From the NCBI RefSeq assembly GCF_000378745.1, contig NZ_KB905278.1:1-56103 (forward strand): a DNA stretch of 56,103 nucleotides, read 5' to 3'. The DNA is from Prevotella amnii DSM 23384 = JCM 14753 (GTDB taxonomy: Bacteria > Bacteroidota > Bacteroidia > Bacteroidales > Bacteroidaceae). A model generated the notes under the pieces. That model was given only the letters and a program-made list of their open reading frames with translations. It was not told the origin of the DNA and did no database searches. Within the stretch, counting starts at the first letter, position 1. The number at the start of each line of letters is the position of its first letter. Both the position numbers and the translations under genes were made by a program. Shown piece by piece: positions 45,957 through 53,556 of the stretch.

Positions 45957-46805
45957 TTAAAGAACTCTACTCTTATCATTTTCATCTATCATAGTAGCCT
46001 GCAAAGCAACTCCTATGGTAGTACAAAATTCAGAATATTTCGGTATTATAAAATGTACATTATAAATTTGCTCCATTAAAGAAAAAATATGTTCACACTG
46101 TGGGAGCAAAGTAAGATTGCCTATTAAAACAAAGTCTTGAATATCGGTATTAAGTGCACTAAGGATTGACGCTGAGCCTATAGATTGCAATACCATACAA
46201 ATAAGCCCTAAAGCAATATCTTCTCTGCTTGCTGTACCTTGAGCATTTGCAAACAAAGAAGCAGTAGCGTCCATAGGCAAACCCGGCAAAGGCTTTGATG
46301 AAATATCTTTTATTTGAAGATTAATATGAGAGATATCTCCTTTTCGTGCCAAAGAAACTATTTCATGAAAATCATCAGTTTTTAATAATAAACGTGATAA
46401 TCCGCTTAAAGTTCCACCACCTATGCCAATACCACCAATATGATTAATCTTATTATTATCACATTTTACAAGAGATGTACCTGTACCCATCGATACCACT
46501 ATCATCTTTTGCAATTTCGATTCATATTGTGCGCCTAACCCATCTGCAAGAAATTCGTCTGCCTTATAAGTAGGTAACCCATATACTGGCTTATTAATAT
46601 AGGCAGCACCTACCCCTGTAAGTAACACTTTATCTATATCTGACAGACCTATTTTGTTGTCATATAGATACTTCCCAAATGCTCCATACAATGATGTTAC
46701 AGGGTCGGTAGCCTTAATACGCATAGGCTTTACTACCTTACCTTCTCGTAGCCCTACAATCTTTGTGGTAGAAATACCCACATCTATACCTATTGATATT
46801 TTCAT
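45957..46805 (-). CDS. coaW: type II pantothenate kinase
   Basis: 282 residues from ATG 46805; a longer frame to 46832 is excluded because the promoter box at 46830-46837 lies over it. ASKHA fold: IGIDVGISTTKIVGL phosphate loop, TGVGAAYINKPVYG, MGTGTSLVKC, IGGGTLSGLSRLLL. This pattern is the eukaryote-like/Staphylococcus type PanK-II rather than type I or III. It makes 4-phosphopantothenate, the first committed step to coenzyme A. Confidence 0.85.
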   Translation of the reverse strand: MKISIGIDVGISTTKIVGLREGKVVKPMRIKATDPVTSLYGAFGKYLYDNKIGLSDIDKVLLTGVGAAYINKPVYGLPTYKADEFLADGLGAQYESKLQKMIVVSMGTGTSLVKCDNNKINHIGGIGIGGGTLSGLSRLLLKTDDFHEIVSLARKGDISHINLQIKDISSKPLPGLPMDATASLFANAQGTASREDIALGLICMVLQSIGSASILSALNTDIQDFVLIGNLTLLPQCEHIFSLMEQIYNVHFIIPKYSEFCTTIGVALQATMIDENDKSRVL

Positions 46806-46829
46806 AAAACTTAATGTAATATAAGGAAA

Positions 46830-46837
46830 CAAAGTTA
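46830..46837 (-). promoter_or_regulatory. promoter -7 box (TAACTTTG) for coaW
   Basis: TAnnTTTG match on the minus strand, 24 bases before the ATG at 46805. Confidence 0.65.
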
Positions 46838-46897
46838 CAAAAATCAGAAGAATAACTAAGTAAAGTAGACTTAAAAACTAAAAAACAACTAAAAACA

Positions 46898-46929
46898 TTT
46901 CCTTATTTCTCTGAAAATGAATACCTTTG
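46898..46929 (+). promoter_or_regulatory. promoter, TTTC-N20-TACCTTTG, for HU
   Basis: TTTC at 46898-46901, 20-base spacer, TACCTTTG at 46922-46929; leader of about 48 nt to the ATG at 46985. Confidence 0.75.
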
Positions 46930-46984
46930 CAGTCCGTAATATATTAAGATAAATAAGGAACAAATTATAAAAAATAAAATTAAA

Positions 46985-47263
46985 ATGACTAAAGCAGATA
47001 TTATTAATGAGATTGCCACAGGAACAGGTATCTCAAAAAAAGATGTTTCAGCCGTTGTAGAGTCTTTCATGGAGGCTATTAAAGATAGCCTTTTAGACAA
47101 GAAAGAAAATGTATATCTACGTGGTTTTGGTAGCTTCATAGTAAAGCATCGTGCAGAAAAGACTGCCCGTAATATTTCAAAAAACACTACGCTTACTATT
47201 CCTGCACATGATTTCCCTAGCTTTAAGCCTGCTAAGACTTTTATAGAGGATATGAAGAAATAA
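46985..47263 (+). CDS. hup: HU-family DNA-binding protein
   Basis: 92 residues, MTKADIINEIATGTGISKKD, with the conserved core GFGSFIVKHRAEKTARNI and the C-terminal FKPAKTFIEDMKK. The DNA-gripping arm (about 55-75) is present but lacks the usual RNPxTG; it reads ARNISKNTTLTIPAHDFPSF, as in many Bacteroidota HU proteins. It bends and compacts DNA. It is followed after 33 bases by a 29-codon basic gene. Confidence 0.9.
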   Translation: MTKADIINEIATGTGISKKDVSAVVESFMEAIKDSLLDKKENVYLRGFGSFIVKHRAEKTARNISKNTTLTIPAHDFPSFKPAKTFIEDMKK

Positions 47264-47296
47264 TATAATAAATAACAATTTAAAAATTTAAAAATT

Positions 47297-47386
47297 ATGC
47301 CAAACGGAAAAAAGAAAAAAGGACATAAGATGGCTACGCATAAGCGTAAAAAAAGATTAAGAAAGAATAGACATAAGAGCAAGTAA
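47297..47386 (+). CDS. 29-residue very basic protein, possible small ribosomal protein
   Basis: ATG at 47297, stop at 47384-47386. The product MPNGKKKKGHKMATHKRKKR plus nine more residues has 18 Lys/Arg out of 29. The composition, the internal MATHKRKKRLRKNRHK and the position after HU and before an RNase E/G gene recall a tiny ORF seen in many Bacteroidota genomes. A ribosomal protein such as the recently described Bacteroidota-specific bL38 is one possibility, not verified. An A-rich AAATTTAAAAATT precedes the start. Confidence 0.65.
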   Translation: MPNGKKKKGHKMATHKRKKRLRKNRHKSK

Positions 47387-47556
47387 TCCCCTAATAAGGC
47401 TGAAAGCACTTAAGTATTTAAAGACTTTCAAAATGGAAATGGGGCATGTCTTCGCGTATAACCTTTTTTTAAAGATGCGATGACAAGTCCTGTTTTTTTT
47501 AATTATTCATACTCTTCAAAAAAAATAGTAGAGTATAATTACTTAAAGTAAGGATA
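47387..47556 (+). promoter_or_regulatory. structured leader before RNase E/G
   Basis: CCCC (47389-47392) can pair with GGGG near 47440, enclosing a GAAAG/CTTTC stem. CGCGTAT and ATGCG then flank a T7-A3 segment around 47455-47480, and a T8 run comes at about 47494. It may be the terminator of the HU unit, a leader controlling rng, or both. Confidence 0.35.
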
Positions 47557-49128
47557 ATGACAAGCGAAATTATTATTGATGTCCAAGAAAAAGAGATTTC
47601 TATAGCACTACTTGAGGATAAACGGCTGGTAGAATATCAGCGTGAACCAAGAGAAGCTAATTTCTCTGTTGGCAACATCTATATGGCAAAGGTTAAAAAA
47701 CTAATGCCAGGACTTAATGCCTGCTTTGTTAATGTAGGCTATGAACGCGATGCCTTTCTCCATTACTTAGACCTAGGAAGTCAGTTTAATTCTTATGCTA
47801 AATATCTTAAACAGGTACAGAGCGATCGTAAACGCCTTTATCCTATACAGAAGGCCATTATACTGCCAGATATAGAAAAAGATGGTACAGTAAAAGGGGT
47901 AGTGCAAGTAGGGCAAGAAGTATTAGTGCAGGTTGTCAAAGAGCCTATATCTACAAAAGGTCCCCGCCTGACAGGAGAGATTTCTTTTGCAGGCCGTTAC
48001 ATTGTATTACTTCCTTTCGGAAACAAAATAAGTGTCTCTTCAAAAATAAAAAGTGGTGAAGAGAGAGCTCGCTTAAAACAACTAATTCGTAGTATCACTC
48101 CCAAAAATTTTAGTGTTATAGTACGTACGGTTGCAGAGGGAAAACGCGTTGCAGAACTGGACGCAGAAATGCAAATATTGCTAAAACGTTGGAATGATGT
48201 TATCACCAAAGTGCAAAAGACACAAGAACGTCCACAACTTGTCTACGAAGAAACTGGTAGAGCAGTTGCAATGATACGTGATCTTTTCAATCCAACTTAT
48301 GAAAATATTTATGTAAACGATAAAGATATTTGCACAGCTGTCCGCCACTATGTTTCTATGATAGCTCCAGAAAAAGCAAGCATAGTAAAGCAATACACAG
48401 GAAAGTTACCTATTTTTGATAATTTTGATATCACAAGACAAATAAAATCTAGTTTTGGTAAAACTATTAATTATGGACATGGGTGCTATATTATTATAGA
48501 ACATACTGAAGCTATGCATGTTGTTGATGTAAATAGTGGTAATAGAGCTAAAGAAAAAGGTCAAGAGCAAAACGCTCTTGATGCTAATCTTGGAGCAGCA
48601 GATGAGCTTGCACGTCAGCTTCGTTTACGCGATATGGGTGGAATTATTGTTGTAGACTTTATTGATATGCATCTTGCCGAAGACAGACAGATGCTGTATG
48701 AACGAATGAGCAAGAATATGCAACAAGACCGGGCTCGCCATAATATATTACCATTAAGTAAGTTTGGCTTAATGCAAATTACACGTCAACGCGTTCGTCC
48801 TGCTATGGACGTAGATGTAGATGAAACGTGTCCAACATGTTTTGGTACAGGTAAGGTACGAGCAAGTATTCTGTTTACAGATCAATTAGAGCATAAGATT
48901 GACAGATTAGTTAATAAGTTTGGGGTGAAGAAATTTTATCTACATGTTCATCCTTATGTAGCTGCTTATATTAATAAGGGCTTTATCTCTTTAAAGCGAA
49001 AATGGCAACTAAAATACGGAATAGGAGTTCATGTTATTCCTTCACAAAAATTAGCTTACCTACAATATGAGTTTTATGGTGAAGATAAGCAATTTATAGA
49101 TATGAAGGAAGAAACAGATAAAAAATAA
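47557..49128 (+). CDS. rng: ribonuclease E/G family protein
   Basis: 523 residues. S1 RNA-binding domain near the N-terminus (VGNIYMAKVKKLMPGLNACFVNVG), RNase-H-like and DNase-like catalytic core with VVDVNSGN and GGIIVVDFIDM (catalytic Asp residues), and the zinc-link motif CPTCFGTGKV. No long C-terminal degradosome scaffold, so it is of the RNase G size. It cuts 5'-monophosphorylated RNA in rRNA maturation and mRNA decay. A strong hairpin follows the stop. Confidence 0.95.
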   Translation: MTSEIIIDVQEKEISIALLEDKRLVEYQREPREANFSVGNIYMAKVKKLMPGLNACFVNVGYERDAFLHYLDLGSQFNSYAKYLKQVQSDRKRLYPIQKAIILPDIEKDGTVKGVVQVGQEVLVQVVKEPISTKGPRLTGEISFAGRYIVLLPFGNKISVSSKIKSGEERARLKQLIRSITPKNFSVIVRTVAEGKRVAELDAEMQILLKRWNDVITKVQKTQERPQLVYEETGRAVAMIRDLFNPTYENIYVNDKDICTAVRHYVSMIAPEKASIVKQYTGKLPIFDNFDITRQIKSSFGKTINYGHGCYIIIEHTEAMHVVDVNSGNRAKEKGQEQNALDANLGAADELARQLRLRDMGGIIVVDFIDMHLAEDRQMLYERMSKNMQQDRARHNILPLSKFGLMQITRQRVRPAMDVDVDETCPTCFGTGKVRASILFTDQLEHKIDRLVNKFGVKKFYLHVHPYVAAYINKGFISLKRKWQLKYGIGVHVIPSQKLAYLQYEFYGEDKQFIDMKEETDKK

Positions 49129-49134
49129 AATATT

Positions 49135-49176
49135 AAAGTAAGAGGGTATGCCAATATTGACATACCCTCTTACTTT
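49135..49176 (+). terminator. terminator of rng
   Basis: AAAGTAAGAGGGTATG and CATACCCTCTTACTTT form a perfect 16-bp stem with a 10-base loop; only a weak T run follows. Confidence 0.75.
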
Positions 49177-49509
49177 CTTATAGCTTACAACATATAAATC
49201 CCTTTTATTAAATCTACGCTCAACAAAAAACAAATATTACCACTGCTACTAAGAGGAATACGAAGCAAAACTCAAAACCATGACTGTACCAACGACGGAA
49301 CGAAAACCGTTGCATTGCTCATCAATATGAGAACTAACAAATAATTTAGGCTCATGAAATATAAAAAAAAATCATAATTAAGCATTGAAGAGTTATAATA
49401 CCATGAAAATATAATGTACAATGAAAGCAACATTTTTGCGTAGAAAATGTGTTGTTATCAATATTTTTGCTTATATTTGCCAAATAATGTCAAGACATAA
49501 GTAAGTAAT
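49177..49509. other. intergenic junction before restriction island 2
   Basis: No gene is seen. AT-rich; contains the promoter box at 49472-49479 and the small palindrome ATGTC-AA-GACAT at 49487-49498. No insertion-sequence end or att-like repeat could be identified on this left border. Confidence 0.5.
49472..49498 (+). promoter_or_regulatory. promoter -7 box with palindromic operator candidate
   Basis: TATATTTG at 49472-49479 followed by ATGTCAAGACAT (49487-49498), about at the transcription start and 11 bases before the controller ATG. A 5-bp half-site with a 2-base centre is the size of known C-boxes. Confidence 0.45.
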
Positions 49510-49794
49510 ATGCTATTTTCTGAACGAATAAAAGAGTTGCGTATGCAATATAAGCTGCCACAACGCCATTTGGCAGCTGCACTTGATATTGATACGGCGA
49601 CTTATTGTAAGATAGAAAAAGGAGAAAGAAAAGCAAAAAGAGAACAGGTGTGCATCTTGTCAGGGCTATTTCATGTCAAGCAAGAAGAGTTGATTATCTT
49701 ATGGCTTGCTGACAAAGTCTCCGATATTGTGGCTCCAGAGAAACAAGTTGCTATAAATGTTTTATCTGTTGTCAAAGAAAACTTAAAGGTATAG
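49510..49794 (+). CDS. HTH (XRE) regulator, restriction controller type
   Basis: 94 residues. The Cro/C1-type HTH is complete: RIKELRMQYKLPQRHLAAAL, DIDTATYCKIEKGERKAKRE, VCILSGLFHVKQEELIILWL. A short helical tail follows. Its stop lies 4 bases before the methyltransferase ATG at 49799, so it heads the island-2 operon and is most likely the C protein controlling it. Confidence 0.85.
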   Translation: MLFSERIKELRMQYKLPQRHLAAALDIDTATYCKIEKGERKAKREQVCILSGLFHVKQEELIILWLADKVSDIVAPEKQVAINVLSVVKENLKV

Positions 49795-49798
49795 TGTG

Positions 49799-52354
49799 AT
49801 GTTAAAAAAGAAATATAATACAATAAAATTTGCATCCACAATAGTTGCGGAAAGCCGTTCTCCGTATGGGCTGAAAACCTATGTTAGTTTGTTCAGTAGC
49901 GCTGGTGTAGGATGTTACGGTTTTAAACAAGAGAACTTCTATTGCATTGCTACAGTAGAATTACTTGAACGTAGGCTAAAGATACAAAAATTCAATCAAA
50001 AATGTGCATACGATAGTGGATATATTTGTGGAGATATGACCCAAAAAGAAACACAAGGACGAGTGTTTGAGGAATTGGATTTATGGAAACGAAATTTTAA
50101 TGTAAAAGATTTAGATGTAATCATTGCGACACCACCATGTCAAGGTATGTCTGTAGCAAATCATAAGAAGAAAAATGAACTGAAAAGGAATTCTTTGGTT
50201 GTTGAATCTATAAAAATGGTTAGCAAAATACAGCCAAAATTTTTCATATTCGAGAATGTCCGTGCATTTCTTACATCCATTTGTACAGATGTTGATGGTC
50301 AAGATAAGACTATTAAAAATGCAATAGAGTTGAATCTTGGAGGATTGTATAATGTGCTGTTTAAGGTTGTGAACTTTAAGGATTATGGTAATCCATCTAG
50401 CAGGACACGAACTTTGGTCATTGGAGTAAGAAAAGATTTAAAAGAAATTACTCCTTATGATGTGTTTCCTGACAGGCAGCCTGAGAGAACTTTGCGACAG
50501 ATAATAGGTGATTTGCCATCATTAAGAACTATGGGAGAAATTTCTAAAACCGATATTTATCACAATTTTAGAAAATATGCTCCAAGAATGGAAGCATGGA
50601 TTGCCGATATAAAAGAGGGGCAGTCAGCTTTTGACAATACTGACATAACCAAGATACCCCATACCATAAAGGATGGGGTTATAGTTTATAATGCTCAGAA
50701 GAATGGGGATAAATATACACGTCAGTGTTGGGATAAAGTTGCACCCTGCATTCATACTCGTAATGATATTATGGCAAGTCAAAATACTGTTCATCCAGTG
50801 GATAATCGGGTTTTCAGTATTCGTGAAGTTATGCTTATGATGTCGGTTCCAGAATCTTTTCAATGGAGTGATATTCCTTTTAATGAGCTGAACAAATTGC
50901 CTATAAAAGAAAAAGAAGCTTTCCTCAAAAAGGAAGAAATGAATATAAGACAAAATTTGGGCGAAGCTGTTCCTACTATCATATTTAGACAGATAGCGCA
51001 TAAAATATCCAAAGTTTCCTGTCGTGTCAATATGACGGAGCAAGATATTAAGGATTTGATAGAGCGGAAACATCTTGATAGTCAAATAAATCTTGTAGAT
51101 TTTATCAATAAATCTACAAAATACCGTTTCTGCGAATTGTCAAAAATTGCAGAATTAGCAAATGCGAATAGAAATAATAACGCAGCATATTATACTCGAC
51201 AGGATATTTGTTTTTCAGTAGTTACGAACTTGCCAGAAGTGAAAGGCTTTACAGAAATCAATATTTTGGAGCCCTCTGTTGGTGTAGGCAACTTTATTCC
51301 CATGCTTATTCAAAAGTATGCGGACGTTCCCTCTGTAAACATAGATGTTGTGGATATTGATAATGACAGCCTTGAAGTGCTTAAGGCTCTAGTCAGTCAT
51401 ATAAATATTCCTAATAATGTACACATAAATTACATTCATACAGACTTTCTTACTTATTGTTTTAAGAAGAAGTATGATGTTGTTGTTGGAAATCCTCCTT
51501 ATAAAAAACTGACAAAGGAAAAAGAGTTACTATCTGTCTATAAAGCTGAAGCTTACAATACTGATACAAATAACATATTTTCTTTTTTTATAGAAAAGTC
51601 TATGAGAATCGGAAAAGTAGTATCATTGATTGTACCTAAAAGTTTGATAAATGCTCCTGAGTTTAATAAAACTCGTCAACTAATGAGTAAAAAAAGAGTT
51701 TCTCATATCATTGATTTCGGGGAAAAAGGATTCAAGAAAGTTAAGATTGAAACTATAAACTTTGTTGTTGAAACACAGCGAAAGTCTGCTCAGACTATTG
51801 TCGAATCTTATATTACGGAAAAAGTTGTAGTACAGCAGCAATCCTACCTTATGGATACAAAGTTTCCTTATTGGATAATATATCGTAACGAAGATTTTGA
51901 TAAAGTTGCAGATAAAATGGAGTTCAATGTGTTCAAAGCATATAGAGACAGAGTTATAACAAAGTCTTTGACAAAAGGAAAAGGTCAGGTAAGAGTTCTC
52001 AAGTCAAGGAATATTGGTGATAATCAAATTATAGATATTCCAGAATATGACAGTTATGTGGATAATTTAGATGGGCTGGATGTTAGTAAGTTTCTAAACA
52101 AAACAAATTGTGTCCTGCTCCCAAACTTGACATATAACCCACGAGCGTGCTTTCTCCCCAAAGGGTGCATTGCTGATGGTTCTGTTGCAATTCTTACTTT
52201 GGCAAATAATGATGAGGTTATAACAAAAGAAGACCTGTCATTTTATGCCACGGATAAATTTACTAAATTCTATGCAATAGCAAGAAATTTAGGTACACGT
52301 TCACTTAATATTGATAACAACTCTGTTTTCTTTTTTGGAAAACTTAAAGGATAG
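49799..52354 (+). CDS. bifunctional DNA methyltransferase: m5C domain fused to m6A domain
   Basis: 851 residues from ATG 49799 (a GTG at 49796 is also possible). The first 405 residues are a cytosine-5 methyltransferase: motif I LFSSAGVG (31-38), IV PPCQG with Cys114, VI ENV (152-154), VIII RTR (202-204), X GEAVP (388-392). Residues about 440-851 are a gamma-type N6-adenine methyltransferase: YYTR (464-467), LEPSVGVGNF (490-499), NPPY (565-568), plus a C-terminal target-recognition region. Such a fusion would modify C on one strand and A on the other of an asymmetric site, as known for the Eco31I/Esp3I/Alw26I enzymes. Followed after 5 bases by an HNH endonuclease gene. Confidence 0.9.
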   Translation: MLKKKYNTIKFASTIVAESRSPYGLKTYVSLFSSAGVGCYGFKQENFYCIATVELLERRLKIQKFNQKCAYDSGYICGDMTQKETQGRVFEELDLWKRNFNVKDLDVIIATPPCQGMSVANHKKKNELKRNSLVVESIKMVSKIQPKFFIFENVRAFLTSICTDVDGQDKTIKNAIELNLGGLYNVLFKVVNFKDYGNPSSRTRTLVIGVRKDLKEITPYDVFPDRQPERTLRQIIGDLPSLRTMGEISKTDIYHNFRKYAPRMEAWIADIKEGQSAFDNTDITKIPHTIKDGVIVYNAQKNGDKYTRQCWDKVAPCIHTRNDIMASQNTVHPVDNRVFSIREVMLMMSVPESFQWSDIPFNELNKLPIKEKEAFLKKEEMNIRQNLGEAVPTIIFRQIAHKISKVSCRVNMTEQDIKDLIERKHLDSQINLVDFINKSTKYRFCELSKIAELANANRNNNAAYYTRQDICFSVVTNLPEVKGFTEINILEPSVGVGNFIPMLIQKYADVPSVNIDVVDIDNDSLEVLKALVSHINIPNNVHINYIHTDFLTYCFKKKYDVVVGNPPYKKLTKEKELLSVYKAEAYNTDTNNIFSFFIEKSMRIGKVVSLIVPKSLINAPEFNKTRQLMSKKRVSHIIDFGEKGFKKVKIETINFVVETQRKSAQTIVESYITEKVVVQQQSYLMDTKFPYWIIYRNEDFDKVADKMEFNVFKAYRDRVITKSLTKGKGQVRVLKSRNIGDNQIIDIPEYDSYVDNLDGLDVSKFLNKTNCVLLPNLTYNPRACFLPKGCIADGSVAILTLANNDEVITKEDLSFYATDKFTKFYAIARNLGTRSLNIDNNSVFFFGKLKG

Positions 52355-52359
52355 ATGAA

Positions 52360-53553
52360 ATGAGAGAAAATATAATAAGATATCTTAGTAACTTTGACTT
52401 GGATGTACGTAAATCACAAAATGCACGTTTTATGGATCAAAAGTGTACTCCTGATGTTGTTTGCTTTATTGCTGATTGCATTATCAATACAATAGATGTT
52501 GACAATGAGTTTACCGTGTCCAATATTTGGGATGCTCAATACTTCATAAAGAACGCAAGAGCTATTTTCAACAAGCCATTGCCAACTAATCCAAAAGCTC
52601 ATCATGAATATGACAAGTTTATACAGCAACCTCTGCGGATGCTTGCTTATGCTCATGTGTTGGAGATAGAAAAGCGATCTGGAACAAATTATTATCGTGT
52701 TGCTAATTTGGATATTCTTGACTATATAGCGCAAAGAGAAAGAAACACATATAATTTCCTCTATTGCTATCTACGAAAGGTTCTTTCGGATAGTGGAATT
52801 ATCCGATATTTTGAAGCATTCAAAGATAAATGTTTGCAGGGGAAAGCTACGAATACAGACTTCCAAGAGCTAAAAAGTAGATACGACCGTTTTGTGATTG
52901 GTCATACAGCTATAAATACGGAAGTAGAAGTTCATCGTATTTTTAGTAAGATATTGAATGTATATGCCGTTGAAAATCAGATTAATGGAACAGAAAAAGG
53001 ACATATGTCTAAATATATCTTTACATTCTCTGATTTAATGTACAATCGTAAGAATTGGAGAGACTTGAATAAAGATAAATCCATCACTAGGCAGGAGGCA
53101 CAAGAGCAACAAGATGTAAAACAGCAGGAAGCATACAATGCTTATTATGTTCAGAAAGCAATGAATCTGTTGCGGAAAATACAAATAGAAAGCGAAGTTC
53201 ATGACCAATGGGGAAATGGAGAAGCAACACAAGTTCATCATATCTTTCCAAAATCTCAATTTCCGCAATTGGCACACTATTTAGAGAACCTGATAAAGCT
53301 TACAGCTACGCAACATTTTACAAAAGCCCACCCTGATAATAAAACTCAGGAGATAAATCGTGATTATCAGCTTACATGCTTATTAGCTAAGGCTGATACT
53401 GTAGAAAAGTCTTTGAAAGCAGTTGGTGATAAATACTACAGAAAAGAGTCTTTTATCTTTATTATAAATATAGGATTAGATGTCCATTTGTCAGCTACTT
53501 TATCCTTTTTAGAAATTAAGAATATGCTAGTACAACTTTATAATGCCGCCTAA
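52360..53553 (+). CDS. HNH restriction endonuclease (putative, type IIS-like)
   Basis: 397 residues, no membrane segment. The C-terminal part carries an HNH signature: QVHHIFPKSQFP (His293, His294), ENLIKLTA (Asn310), QHFTKAHP (His319, His324). The N-terminal 280 residues are helical and not recognised; they probably read the target. Position 5 bases behind the fused methyltransferase marks it as the cognate nuclease. Eco31I-type type IIS enzymes also use an HNH site and a dual C/A methyltransferase, so cleavage outside an asymmetric site is a reasonable guess. Confidence 0.75.
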   Translation: MRENIIRYLSNFDLDVRKSQNARFMDQKCTPDVVCFIADCIINTIDVDNEFTVSNIWDAQYFIKNARAIFNKPLPTNPKAHHEYDKFIQQPLRMLAYAHVLEIEKRSGTNYYRVANLDILDYIAQRERNTYNFLYCYLRKVLSDSGIIRYFEAFKDKCLQGKATNTDFQELKSRYDRFVIGHTAINTEVEVHRIFSKILNVYAVENQINGTEKGHMSKYIFTFSDLMYNRKNWRDLNKDKSITRQEAQEQQDVKQQEAYNAYYVQKAMNLLRKIQIESEVHDQWGNGEATQVHHIFPKSQFPQLAHYLENLIKLTATQHFTKAHPDNKTQEINRDYQLTCLLAKADTVEKSLKAVGDKYYRKESFIFIINIGLDVHLSATLSFLEIKNMLVQLYNAA

Positions 53554-53556
53554 TTT

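Noticed and set aside
46903..47409. 168-codon minus-strand open frame over HU
   Set aside because: It is the reverse of two real plus-strand genes (HU and the 29-codon basic protein) and is very Phe/Leu-rich, as expected of an antisense shadow.
49200..49460. Attachment site or direct repeat bordering island 2 on the left
   Set aside because: No stretch of useful length matches the sequence after 55845.
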